Part shown: piece by piece, positions 19,680 to 27,587 of the stretch
Numbering within the stretch: position 1 is the first letter of the stretch
Layout: every line of letters starts with the position of its first letter
Source of the DNA: Lysobacter sp. CFH 32150
GTDB taxonomy: Bacteria; Pseudomonadota; Gammaproteobacteria; Xanthomonadales; Xanthomonadaceae
Direction: 5' to 3'
Length of the DNA stretch: 64,000 bases
Assembly (NCBI RefSeq): GCF_022758295.1
Contig: NZ_JALDWJ010000001.1
Coordinates: 713,245 to 777,244, forward strand
Notes under the pieces: model-generated
Seen by the model: only the letters and a program-made list of their open reading frames with translations
Told to the model about the DNA's origin: nothing
Databases searched by the model: none
Position numbers and translations under genes: made by a program

Positions 19680-20437
19680 GGCCGCGGGCTCCACACCGTG
19701 CCGCGATGCGCAGCGCCAGCAGGCGACAACAGGGCGACGCAGGCGTCGGCATACGTCGCCGGATCGCGCGCATCACGGTCGCCGTCCTCGACATAAGCCT
19801 TGGCGCGCAACGCGGTACGCATCGGGCCCGGACGCAGGCCACTCACGCGCATCGAAGTCTTCGCCGACTCGGCATGCAGCATGCCGACCAATGCAGCGAG
19901 ACCGTGCTGCGCCACGCCGTAGCCGCCCCAGAACGCCTGTCCGACGCGCGCCGGGTCATCGAGCACGAACACGACTGCGCTGTCTTCGGCCTTCTGCAGC
20001 AATGGCAGGCAGGCTTGCGTGAGCCACCACGGAGCGGTCAAGCCGACATGCACCGCACGCGCGAATGCAGCCGGGTCCGTGTGTTGGAGCGGAGTCAGGC
20101 CGCGGAATTCGGCCGTGCAGTGCAGTAGCCCGTCGAGCCGTCCGAGTTCGGTTTCGATGCGCGCTGCCAGTTCCGCATAGTCGTCGGGCGATGCGCCCTC
20201 CAGGTCCAGCGGATACAGCAATGGTTCCGGTCCTTCCTTAGCCACGGCGTCGTATAGGCGATTCAGCTTCGCCGGTTTCCGGCCGAGCAACACCACGGTC
20301 GCGCCTGCGCGCGCGCAGGCGAGCGATGCCGCGCCGCCGAGCCCGCCATGCGCGCCGGTGACGAGCACGACACGCCCTTTCAGAGCAGGTCCGGCCAGCA
20401 CCGGCGCGTTCGACTCCGTGGCCGCGGCCACGCTCAC
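19676..20437 (-). CDS. SDR-family protein (YciK-like) lacking the usual catalytic Ser and Lys
   Basis: Rossmann-fold short-chain dehydrogenase/reductase relative of 253 residues. The cofactor motif TGAHGGLGGAASLACARAGA and LLGRKPAKLNRLYDAV are clear. The segment that normally carries catalytic Ser reads VVFVLDDPARVGQ, and the YxxxK site reads YGVAQHG: Tyr is kept, but Gln occupies the Lys position. Either it uses altered chemistry or it is a non-catalytic binder. The GTG start overlaps the grxD stop (GTGA), and the stop overlaps marC's ATG. Conservation of the altered residues in relatives was not checked. Confidence 0.88.
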   Translation of the reverse strand: MSVAAATESNAPVLAGPALKGRVVLVTGAHGGLGGAASLACARAGATVVLLGRKPAKLNRLYDAVAKEGPEPLLYPLDLEGASPDDYAELAARIETELGRLDGLLHCTAEFRGLTPLQHTDPAAFARAVHVGLTAPWWLTQACLPLLQKAEDSAVVFVLDDPARVGQAFWGGYGVAQHGLAALVGMLHAESAKTSMRVSGLRPGPMRTALRAKAYVEDGDRDARDPATYADACVALLSPAGAAHRGTVWSPRP

Positions 20438-20754
20438 GCCTTCTGCGCTTCCGTGATCATGCGTGCCAGCTCGCCGGATTCGAACAGCTCCAGCGTGATG
20501 TCGCAGCCGCCGATCAGTTCGCCATTGATGAAAAGCTGCGGGAACGTCGGCCAATCGGAATAGCGCGGCAGATTGGCACGGATCTCGGGTTCTTCCAGCA
20601 CATTGATGGTGTGCATGCCTGTCGCCCCCGCGGCCTTCAACGCCTGCACAGTTCGGCTGGAAAAACCGCACATCGGGAACTGCGGGGTTCCCTTCATGAA
20701 AAGGACAATCGGATGGCCTTCTACTTCGGCCTGGATCCGCTCAAGCACTGACAT
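20434..20754 (-). CDS. grxD: Monothiol glutaredoxin, Grx4 family
   Basis: CGFS-type glutaredoxin of 106 residues that binds and transfers [2Fe-2S] clusters with glutathione. Visible are [18 protein letters not shown] with the CGFS active site, the [14 protein letters not shown] region, the [19 protein letters not shown] glutathione site and the C-terminal helix. Length matches single-domain GrxD (about 115). The start is [13 protein letters not shown]. It is divergent from sodB, 133 nt away; both are iron-linked, and a shared control region is possible. Confidence 0.96.
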   Translation of the reverse strand: MSVLERIQAEVEGHPIVLFMKGTPQFPMCGFSSRTVQALKAAGATGMHTINVLEEPEIRANLPRYSDWPTFPQLFINGELIGGCDITLELFESGELARMITEAQKA

Positions 20755-20887
20755 GGACAACTCCTGCAATAGCGTGTTGCGCGGCCATGACGGCGTCTCA
20801 ACACGACGTGGGGATACAATTGCGAAGCCAATTGTAAGCCTTCGCGCGGCCACAGGCCGCCTCCCCCACAGCCCACAGGAGCCGACT

Positions 20888-21481
20888 TTGGCTATCGAAC
20901 TGCCTGCTCTCCCCTATGACCGTACCGCGCTCGAGCCGCATATTTCCGGCGAGACGATCGATTACCACTATGGCAAGCACCACAAGACCTACGTCGACAA
21001 CCTCAACAAGATGATCGAGGGTACCGAGTTCGCCGACATGGCGCTCGAGGACATCATCCGCAAGGCGCAGGGCGGCATGTTCAACAACGCCGCGCAAATC
21101 TGGAACCACACTTTCTACTGGAACTGCCTGAAGCCGGCTTCCGGACCGAATGCGGGTGGCGGCGAGCCGGGTGGCAAGCTGGCCGATGCCATCAGCAAGG
21201 CCTTCGGCGACTTCGCCAAGTTCAAGGAAGAGTTCACCAAGATTTCGGTCGGCACGTTCGGCTCCGGCTGGGGTTGGCTGGTGCAGCGTCCGGACGGCTC
21301 GCTGGCGTTGGCCAGCACGCCGAATGCCGCCACGCCGCTGACTGGCGAGGACACCCCGCTACTGACCTGCGATGTGTGGGAACACGCCTATTACATCGAC
21401 TACCGCAACGCGCGACCGAAGTATGTCGAAGCGTTCTGGAACCTGGTCAATTGGGATTTCGTCGCGTCGAACATGCGCTGA
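20888..21481 (+). CDS. sodB: Superoxide dismutase [Fe], TTG start
   Basis: Cytoplasmic enzyme converting superoxide to H2O2 and O2; 197 residues. Metal ligands appear in [25 protein letters not shown] and [16 protein letters not shown], and [11 protein letters not shown] is typical of the Fe type. The coding start is TTG (20888-20890), six nt after AGGAG, giving the family N-terminus [15 protein letters not shown]; no ATG gives it. A longer in-frame ORF upstream is antisense to grxD and not used. A bidirectional terminator follows. Confidence 0.97.
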   Translation: MAIELPALPYDRTALEPHISGETIDYHYGKHHKTYVDNLNKMIEGTEFADMALEDIIRKAQGGMFNNAAQIWNHTFYWNCLKPASGPNAGGGEPGGKLADAISKAFGDFAKFKEEFTKISVGTFGSGWGWLVQRPDGSLALASTPNAATPLTGEDTPLLTCDVWEHAYYIDYRNARPKYVEAFWNLVNWDFVASNMR

Positions 21482-21504
21482 CCGGAATCGCCATCGTCGA
21501 ATGC

Positions 21505-21536
21505 AAAACGGCCGGAGTACCCGGCCGTTTTTGTTT
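21505..21536. terminator. Terminator between convergent sodB and purK
   Basis: Stem AACGGCCGG/CCGGCCGTT (21507-21515 and 21521-21529) with loop AGTAC, followed on the plus strand by TTTGTTTT and, read from the other side, by four T's. It serves sodB and probably purK as well. Confidence 0.92.
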
Positions 21537-21557
21537 TCCAGGCCGAAGCGTGCGCCG

Positions 21558-22691
21558 TCAGCGCAGCGCTTGAATGGCAGGCGCAACCTGTGCTTCGCGA
21601 CCAAGCGCAATGCCCACGCGTTGCAACGCACTTGCCAGCTGTTCGGCAGAGTCCGCGCGCACCGTCGCATGCCCTACCTTGCGCCCGTCACGTGGGGCTT
21701 TGCCGTAGTCGTGCCAGTGGCCACCGGGTTCGTTCAACACGACGTTGGCATCGGGCAGGTCACCAATCCAGTTGAGCATGCAGGCGTGGCCGAGCATGCG
21801 AGTGTCGCCAAGCGGGAGGCCGAGCACGGCGCGTAAATGGTTCTGGAACTGCGAGGTCTCGCTGCCTTCGATGGTCCAGTGCCCGGAGTTGTGTACGCGC
21901 GGGGCCATTTCATTGGCCAGCAGTTCGCCGTCACGCAGGAACAGTTCGAGTGCGAACACACCCACATAGTCGAGCGCTTCGCCCACGCGGCGCGCGTAGT
22001 CGAGCGCGTGCGCAGCGAGCGCGGGCGCCACGTGCGCAGGGGCAAGACTGGCGGAGAGGATGCCGTGTTCATGCCAGTTCTCGGTCAGCGGCCATGCGCG
22101 GAACTCGCCATCGCGGCCGCGTGCGGCGACCACCGACAGCTCGCGTTCGAATGGCACGAAGGCTTCGAGGATCAAGCCATGCGTGTTGCCGCTCAGCGCA
22201 ACCCAGGCGGCGTCCGCGTCGGCGAGCGTCCTGATGCGGAACTGGCCCTTGCCGTCGTAACCGAGGCGGCGGGTCTTGAGGATGCTGGGTGCGCCGATCA
22301 CCGCAAGCGCGGCATCGAGGTCGGCGCGGGTGTCGATCGCGGCGAACGCCGGTACGCCGATGCCGAGTTCGCGGAACAGAGTCTTCTCGGCGAGACGATC
22401 CTGTGCCACGGCAAGCGCGCGCGGATTCGGGAACACGGGAACGCGCTGGGCGAGCCACTCGGCACTGTCGGCCGGCACGTTCTCGAAGTCGAAGGTGGCG
22501 ACATCGATGCGGCTGGCGAATTCCGCCAGCGCGGTTTCGTCACGGTAATCACCGACCACCATCGGCACGAACTGGCCGGCGCAGGCGTCGGCGGTGTTGT
22601 CCATCACCAGGAAGCGCAGGCCCAGCGGCGCGCCGGAAAGCGCGAGCATGCGGGCCAGTTGCCCGCCGCCGAGGATTCCAACCGTCGTCAT
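21558..22691 (-). CDS. purK: 5-(carboxyamino)imidazole ribonucleotide synthase
   Basis: ATP-grasp enzyme that makes N5-CAIR from AIR, bicarbonate and ATP in purine synthesis; 377 residues. The N-terminus [20 protein letters not shown], the FDFENVPA segment, ATP-grasp residues [15 protein letters not shown], and the metal site with [20 protein letters not shown] are all present. Its start shares ATGA with the purE stop, so the two are translationally coupled. Confidence 0.98.
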   Translation of the reverse strand: MTTVGILGGGQLARMLALSGAPLGLRFLVMDNTADACAGQFVPMVVGDYRDETALAEFASRIDVATFDFENVPADSAEWLAQRVPVFPNPRALAVAQDRLAEKTLFRELGIGVPAFAAIDTRADLDAALAVIGAPSILKTRRLGYDGKGQFRIRTLADADAAWVALSGNTHGLILEAFVPFERELSVVAARGRDGEFRAWPLTENWHEHGILSASLAPAHVAPALAAHALDYARRVGEALDYVGVFALELFLRDGELLANEMAPRVHNSGHWTIEGSETSQFQNHLRAVLGLPLGDTRMLGHACMLNWIGDLPDANVVLNEPGGHWHDYGKAPRDGRKVGHATVRADSAEQLASALQRVGIALGREAQVAPAIQALR

Positions 22692-23179
22692 TTGCGCGGG
22701 TCGTCGTTGCTGGTCACGTCGTTCGTCTGCTTGGCACGGAACGCGGCCAGCGCGGTGGCGATATGCGGGTGTTCGTTCGCCAGCATCGCGGCGGCAAACA
22801 ATGCGGCGTTCGCGGCACCGGCGTTGCCGATGGCGAAGGTCGCGACGGGAATGCCAGCGGGCATCTGCACGATCGACAACAGCGAATCCATGCCGTTGAG
22901 TGCTTTCGATTGCACCGGCACGCCGAGCACCGGCACCGCGGTCTTGGCGGCGAGCATGCCAGGCAAGTGTGCGGCACCACCAGCGCCAGCGATGATCGCG
23001 CGCAGGCCGCGCTCGGCGGCGGTGGCGGCATAGTCGAACAACACATCCGGCGTGCGATGTGCCGACACCACGCGCACTTCATGCGGCACCCCCAGGGCCT
23101 CGAGCCTCTGCGCGGCGTGCTGCATCGTCTCCCAGTCGGAACGGGAGCCCATCACGATGCCGACCAAGGGTGCTGGCAT
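22688..23179 (-). CDS. purE: N5-CAIR mutase
   Basis: Converts N5-CAIR to CAIR, the step after PurK; 163 residues, forming an octamer in known relatives. The N-terminus [17 protein letters not shown], the [15 protein letters not shown] active-site His region and [14 protein letters not shown] are all diagnostic of class I PurE. The start is the ATG with AGGA 7 nt upstream; an ATG six codons earlier is less likely. Confidence 0.98.
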   Translation of the reverse strand: MPAPLVGIVMGSRSDWETMQHAAQRLEALGVPHEVRVVSAHRTPDVLFDYAATAAERGLRAIIAGAGGAAHLPGMLAAKTAVPVLGVPVQSKALNGMDSLLSIVQMPAGIPVATFAIGNAGAANAALFAAAMLANEHPHIATALAAFRAKQTNDVTSNDDPRK

Positions 23180-23250
23180 GACTGCTTCCTGCGGCAAAAC
23201 GCCGCTCTAAACAAAGTATTCTACCGGCCTCCTACGTCGTCGGCATCGCC

Positions 23251-23520
23251 ATGGACCGGAAACTCCTCGACATCCTCGCCTGCCCCGCCACCCGCCAGCC
23301 GCTGGCGCTGCTGGAGGCGCGCGGATTGGAGGCGTTGAACCAGGCCATCAAGGCGGGTGGCATCAAGCGTATAGACGACACGCCGCAGGCCGATGCCTTA
23401 CGCGAGGGGCTGGTCACCCGTGACCGCAAGCTCGTCTATCGCATCGACGACGGCATCCCGGTGCTGCTGGTCGAGGAAGGCATCGCCACGGGGCAGGTGG
23501 CCGGCTTTCCGAAAGAATGA
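23251..23520 (+). CDS. Trm112-like (YcaR/UPF0434) protein, long form without zinc cysteines
   Basis: 89 residues resembling YcaR/Trm112 at both ends: MDRKLLDILACPATRQPLAL and YRIDDGIPVLLVEEGIA. The family is usually about 60 residues with Cys pairs that bind zinc. Here only one Cys remains (ACPATR instead of ACPxC), and about 25 extra residues occupy the middle. Its function in bacteria is not settled; related proteins support methyltransferases. Its stop overlaps the nadC start by 4 nt. Probably a lineage variant, not a broken gene, because the flanks are intact. Confidence 0.82.
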   Translation: MDRKLLDILACPATRQPLALLEARGLEALNQAIKAGGIKRIDDTPQADALREGLVTRDRKLVYRIDDGIPVLLVEEGIATGQVAGFPKE

Positions 23521-24401
23521 ATTCGATCCGCATGAGCACGCGGTTTGAGGCGCCGCCGACCACGGTGATCGAATCCGACGTCGCCCGCGCGCTCGCCGAA
23601 GACCTCGGCAGCGGTGACGTCACTGCCTCCCTATTGCCTGATGCACCCGACATCGCCTACCTGTTGTGCAAGGAAGACGCGGTGGTCTGCGGACGACCGT
23701 GGTTCGATGCCTGCCACCGCGCGCTCGATCCGGACGTCCGCATCGACTGGCGTGTCGCCGAGGGTGATCGCGTCGGCAAGGGCACGGTGTTGGCGACGCT
23801 GGAAGGCCACACCCGCGCACTGGTCAGCGCCGAGCGTGCGGCGCTCAACTTCCTACAAACGCTAAGCGGCACGGCGACCACGACCGCGGCCTATGTGGAT
23901 GCGGTACGCGGCACCAGGGTGCCGGCTCCTGACCCGCAAATCCTCGACACTCGCAAAACCATCCCCGGCCTGCGCCTGGCACAGAAGTACGCCGTGCGGG
24001 TCGGCGGGGGCGTCAACCACCGCATCGGTTTGTTCGATGCCGTGATGCTGAAGGAAAACCACATCCGCGTTGCGGGTTCACTCCAGGCCGCGATCCATGC
24101 CGCACGTGCGATGCATCCGGCGTTGCCGCTGATCGTGGAAGTGGAAACCCTGGAACAACTCGATGAAGCGCTGCAGGCGGGGTGCGAACGCATCCTGATC
24201 GACGACTTCGATGCTGCCACGCGACGCGAGGCCGTGCGACGTGCGGCTGGTCGAATTCCCCTGGAAGTATCCGGCGGCGTAGATCTGGATACCGTGCGCG
24301 CCGTCGCCGCGGATGGCGTCGATTGCATCTCGATCGGCGGACTGACGAAGCACGTCCACGCGATCGATCTTTCGATGAAACTGGGCCGGCCTGCTGGCTA
24401 G
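23517..24401 (+). CDS. nadC: Quinolinate phosphoribosyltransferase (carboxylating)
   Basis: Makes nicotinate mononucleotide from quinolinate and PRPP in de novo NAD synthesis; 294 residues. Visible are DLGSGDVTASLLP, the SAERAALNFLQTLSGTAT substrate region, DTRKTIPGLRLAQKYAVRVG, and the C-terminal barrel with LIDDF, LEVSGGVDLDTVRAVA and CISIGGLTKHV. The start overlaps the Trm112-like stop (ATGA); a second ATG four codons in is possible. The stop shares a CTAG palindrome with the convergent FHA gene. Confidence 0.98.
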   Translation: MNSIRMSTRFEAPPTTVIESDVARALAEDLGSGDVTASLLPDAPDIAYLLCKEDAVVCGRPWFDACHRALDPDVRIDWRVAEGDRVGKGTVLATLEGHTRALVSAERAALNFLQTLSGTATTTAAYVDAVRGTRVPAPDPQILDTRKTIPGLRLAQKYAVRVGGGVNHRIGLFDAVMLKENHIRVAGSLQAAIHAARAMHPALPLIVEVETLEQLDEALQAGCERILIDDFDAATRREAVRRAAGRIPLEVSGGVDLDTVRAVAADGVDCISIGGLTKHVHAIDLSMKLGRPAG

Positions 24402-25171
24402 CGCAGCGCCGCCATAACCCAGATCGCCGCGAGCGCGACCGTGGCCAGCGCGATCCAGGGCCACGGCGACACCTGCAACCGCGACGGGTCGGCTTTCCGT
24501 TCCGCATGCACCTGCTCGGGCTGGCCCGTTGCGGTCAGGCGGAAACGCAAGGTGTCGAAACCGATCTCATCGCCGATCCTGGCTTCGCCACGCAGTACGC
24601 GCTTGTCGTTGACGTAACTACCGTTGCTGGAACCCAGGTCCTCGAGCAGCATGCCGTCCTCGGTCGGCTGCAGGCGCGCATGCACGCGCGAGATGCCGGA
24701 TTCGTCGAGGCGCAGCGTGCATTCCGGCGAGCGACCGATCGTGGTCGTGCCGTGGATCGGATACGTGCGGCCGAAAGCCTCGCCAGAGACGCCACGCAAC
24801 ACGTAGCGCGGCACCGCCGGCCGAATCGCAGTGGCGCCTGGGTCGTCGTTCGCCGGCGACGGCAGCTGCCCACGCCGCACCAGCGCCGGGGCTTCTACTG
24901 CCGTCAGCCGTGCCTGCACGTGGTCGAAGGCGACGCTGTCCCCCGGGCGCAGTGCGATCAGGCCATCGACCTGGCGTCCGTTGACGCTGACCGTGGTGCC
25001 GTGCGGCACATCCAGCATCACCCCGCTGTGGGTGACGTGCAGCTGGCAATGTTGCGGCTGCACCCCTGGATAGTTGAGGAGGATATTGGCCTTGGGGTCG
25101 GAACCGATCCGGTTGACGCCAAGCCCGAGCAGCACTTGCGGATGTTCACCGCCTGGGAAGACAAGTTTCAT
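24398..25171 (-). CDS. Double FHA-domain protein with C-terminal membrane anchor
   Basis: 257 residues. The N-terminal half (about 1-90) is a divergent FHA fold (NRIGSDPKANILLNYPGVQP, TTVSVNGRQV). The second half (about 120-215) is a canonical FHA domain with TTIGRSPECTLRL, SGISRVHARL and LEDLGSSNGSYVNDKRVL, the phosphothreonine-binding signature. A hydrophobic segment near the C-terminus (WPWIALATVALAAIWVMA) likely anchors it with the FHA domains in the cytoplasm. It probably reads Ser/Thr phosphorylation, but no kinase or phosphatase gene is nearby, so the partner is unknown. It is divergent from the DUF3301 gene. Confidence 0.87.
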   Translation of the reverse strand: MKLVFPGGEHPQVLLGLGVNRIGSDPKANILLNYPGVQPQHCQLHVTHSGVMLDVPHGTTVSVNGRQVDGLIALRPGDSVAFDHVQARLTAVEAPALVRRGQLPSPANDDPGATAIRPAVPRYVLRGVSGEAFGRTYPIHGTTTIGRSPECTLRLDESGISRVHARLQPTEDGMLLEDLGSSNGSYVNDKRVLRGEARIGDEIGFDTLRFRLTATGQPEQVHAERKADPSRLQVSPWPWIALATVALAAIWVMAALR

Positions 25172-25248
25172 GCGTGAGTTGGCTCCGTATCCTTGAATCG
25201 TGTGCCAAGACGCTTGCGACCGGCCACTGCTATCGCCACATTACATGG

Positions 25249-25575
25249 ATGCCGACTCTACTCATCCTGATGATCGTTGCTGCGATGGCGTTCGCATTCT
25301 GGAGCGCCGGTCGCGCCGCCGCCGAGCGGGCGGAACACCTCGGCCGCGATGCCTGCCGCGCCGCTGGCGTGCAATGGCTGGACCAGACCGTGCACGCCTC
25401 CGGCTTGCGACTGCACCGTGGCGAAGACGGCCGGCTCGGCTTCGAACGCAGCTTCCGCTTCGAGTACTCGTATGACGGTAGCGATCGCCACATCGGCAAG
25501 CTCGTATTGCGCGGTGAGCGCCTGGTGTCGTTCGTCGGGCCGACGCGGGCGGCCAATGTGATCGAGTTGCACTAA
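25249..25575 (+). CDS. DUF3301-family protein
   Basis: 108 residues: an N-terminal membrane segment (MPTLLILMIVAAMAFAFWSA), then a soluble part with RDACRAAGVQWLDQTV, RSFRFEYSYDG and GERLVSFVG. The pattern matches the DUF3301 proteins of gammaproteobacteria, whose function is unknown. The start is placed at the ATG just before the membrane segment; about 25 more in-frame residues upstream are not typical. It is convergent with sspB. Confidence 0.8.
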   Translation: MPTLLILMIVAAMAFAFWSAGRAAAERAEHLGRDACRAAGVQWLDQTVHASGLRLHRGEDGRLGFERSFRFEYSYDGSDRHIGKLVLRGERLVSFVGPTRAANVIELH

Positions 25576-25606
25576 TTGCGCGGGACCAGCAAATACTGGG
25601 GCGAGG

Positions 25607-26038
25607 CTACTTGATCACCCGCAAATGCCCGCGTCGCGGCGTCGGGCCTGCATCCTCGGGTGGCGTATCCGGCGAATGCGGCGGTTCGTCTTGCGGGCCG
25701 GAAGTGGCGACGTCCTCCGGCAATGCCATGCCCTGCCCTGTTTCGCGCGCGTAGATCGCAAGCACTGCGCTGATCGGCACAACCACCGGATGGCTGACGC
25801 CGCCGAAACGGGCGGTGAAGCTGACGCTCTCGTTGTCGATCAGCAGCCGCGCGACCGCGCGCTCGGCGATGTTGAGCACGACCTTGCCATCGTTGATCGC
25901 CTGCGTCGGCACTTGCACGCCGGGGCGGGTGGCATCGACCAGCAGGTGCGGGGTCATGCCGTTGTCGGCGATCCATTCGTTCAACGCCCGCAGCAGGTAC
26001 GGGCGGTGGCTGGTCATCGCCGGACTGTCTTCGCTCAT
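25607..26038 (-). CDS. sspB: ClpXP protease specificity-enhancing factor SspB
   Basis: Adaptor that delivers ssrA-tagged proteins to ClpXP. The 143 residues have the folded N-domain (SHRPYLLRALNEWIADNGMT, HLLVDATRPGVQVP, IAERAVARLLIDNESVSFTA), a flexible acidic/proline linker and the C-terminal ClpX-binding tail RGHLRVIK. Its start overlaps the sspA stop by 4 nt, so synthesis is coupled to SspA. Confidence 0.97.
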   Translation of the reverse strand: MSEDSPAMTSHRPYLLRALNEWIADNGMTPHLLVDATRPGVQVPTQAINDGKVVLNIAERAVARLLIDNESVSFTARFGGVSHPVVVPISAVLAIYARETGQGMALPEDVATSGPQDEPPHSPDTPPEDAGPTPRRGHLRVIK

Positions 26039-26673
26039 GTAGGCAAATCGCGCAGCTTCTTTTCCTGGTCGGTCAGGCTACGCATGAAACCAGGATTGCG
26101 GAAGATGCGGTTGCCGTAATCCTCGATCACCTTGCCGTCCTTCGGCAGTGGGATCTCGAGCGCTTGCAGACGCCAGATGATCGGCGCCATGGCGCAGTCG
26201 GCGAGGCTCATTTCCGGATTGAGGAAGAACTTGCTGGCCTTGAACAGCGGCACCGACGCAGTGAGCAGCTCCTTCAGGCGCTTGCGGCCGGCTTCGGCCT
26301 GCTGCTTGTTGCCGAGCTGGATCGCCTGCACCTGCGGCACCCAGTCGTGTTCGAGGCGCAGCATCGCCAGGCGCAGGCGCGCGCGGGAGAGCGGATCCAC
26401 CGGCATCAGCGGCGGATGCGGGTAACGCTCATCGAGATATTCGGTCACCACGGAGGCGGCGTACAGCACCAGTTCGCGCTCCACCAGCGTAGGCACGGAG
26501 TGGTACGGATTGAGGTCGATCAGGTCTTCCGGAGGATTCTGCGGATCGACCGCGATCAGGTCGTAGGTGACGCCTTTGGCGGCCAGCACCAAGCGCACGC
26601 GATGGCACAGCACGCAATCGGTGGATGAAAACAAAGTCAGGGCGTTACGCATACGCGGGCTTGCGGCCATCAT
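26035..26673 (-). CDS. sspA: Stringent starvation protein A
   Basis: GST-fold protein that binds RNA polymerase during starvation; 212 residues. The thioredoxin-like N-domain shows LTLFSSTDCVLCHRVRLVLA and NPYHSVPTLVERELVLYA, and the helical C-domain includes MSLADCAMAPIIWRL. The start has a GGAG element 6 nt upstream; a second ATG directly follows. It lies downstream of petC on the same strand, the usual petABC-sspAB order in Xanthomonadales, with a 170-nt gap that probably holds its own promoter. Confidence 0.96.
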   Translation of the reverse strand: MMAASPRMRNALTLFSSTDCVLCHRVRLVLAAKGVTYDLIAVDPQNPPEDLIDLNPYHSVPTLVERELVLYAASVVTEYLDERYPHPPLMPVDPLSRARLRLAMLRLEHDWVPQVQAIQLGNKQQAEAGRKRLKELLTASVPLFKASKFFLNPEMSLADCAMAPIIWRLQALEIPLPKDGKVIEDYGNRIFRNPGFMRSLTDQEKKLRDLPT

Positions 26674-26843
26674 CGACCTCTCCAGCGACCGGAATCCGCC
26701 GGTCGTCACGACGCCGCCCACCCCTTGCGGGCGGTCGCCACGGCCTCGAGCATAGCCATGATCCTACCGAAAAGCCCTACTCCAGCGGCTTTTCGTGAAA
26801 AGCCCGACCGTGGGGGTGGCCGTGCTCTCGCGGAGGGATCCGC

Positions 26844-27587
26844 CTAGTGCACGTCGCGCCAGTATTCCTTCTTCAGCAGGTACGCCAGGAAGGTGAACGC
26901 CGCCAGGAACAGGACCACCCAGACGCCCATGCTCTGGCGCTTGAGCGCGGCTGGTTCGCCGGCGTACTCGAGGAAAGCGGTGATGTCGCGCGCGGCCTGG
27001 TTGAACGCTTCGCTGTCGAGCTTGCCTGGCTGCGCCAAGACCAGCTTTTCGACATGGCGTTCGCCGGTGGCCGCATCGGGCTTGCCGTACTCGGCGTGCT
27101 GCAGACCCTGCAGCTGCCACAGCGGGTTCGGCATCGATGCGTTCGGGAACACGGTGTTGTTCCAGCCGAGCGGACGCGATTCGTCCAGGTAGAACGACTT
27201 CAGGTAGGTGTAGATCCAGTTGCTGCCGCGCACGCGTGAGATGACGCTGAGGTCCGGCGGCATCTTGCCAAACCACTGGGTAGCCTGCGCTTCGGGCATC
27301 GCGGTCAGCACGGTCTCGCCGAACTTGGCGCCGGTGAAGTTGAGGTTATTCATCACCTCTTCTTCGCTGAGACCAAGGTCTTCGGCCATGCGCGAATAGC
27401 GCAGGTATTTCAACGAATGACAACCCGAGCAGTAGTTCATGTACAGCTGCGCACCGCGCTGCAGCGACACGCGGTCGCCGAGGTCAGTGTCCGCCTGCTG
27501 CTCGTTGCCACCGCTGGAAGCGAGCGCTGAAGTCGAGATCAGCAAGCCAGCTGCGAACGTGGTCAGTTTGCGGGTGAAGTTAGTCAT
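26844..27587 (-). CDS. petC: Cytochrome c1, bc1 complex
   Basis: Haem c subunit that passes electrons from the Rieske protein to cytochrome c; 247 residues. A signal-like N-terminus (MTNFTRKLTTFAAGLLISTS) precedes the haem-binding YMNYCSGCHSLKYLRYSR (CxxCH). The Met ligand region is probably in FPNASMPNPLWQ, and a C-terminal membrane anchor (VWVVLFLAAFTFLAYLL) ends in KKEYWRDVH. The start overlaps the petB stop by 8 nt. Confidence 0.97.
   Translation of the reverse strand: MTNFTRKLTTFAAGLLISTSALASSGGNEQQADTDLGDRVSLQRGAQLYMNYCSGCHSLKYLRYSRMAEDLGLSEEEVMNNLNFTGAKFGETVLTAMPEAQATQWFGKMPPDLSVISRVRGSNWIYTYLKSFYLDESRPLGWNNTVFPNASMPNPLWQLQGLQHAEYGKPDAATGERHVEKLVLAQPGKLDSEAFNQAARDITAFLEYAGEPAALKRQSMGVWVVLFLAAFTFLAYLLKKEYWRDVH

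Noticed and set aside
23251..23520. Pseudogene call for the Trm112-like gene
   Set aside because: It is short and lacks zinc cysteines, but both conserved ends are intact, the frame is open, and it is coupled to nadC; a divergent functional form is more likely.
26764..26793. Terminator after petC
   Set aside because: An inverted repeat (CGAAAAGCC ... GGCTTTTCG) is present, but the T's are within the stem and no U-run follows, so it was not annotated as a terminator.
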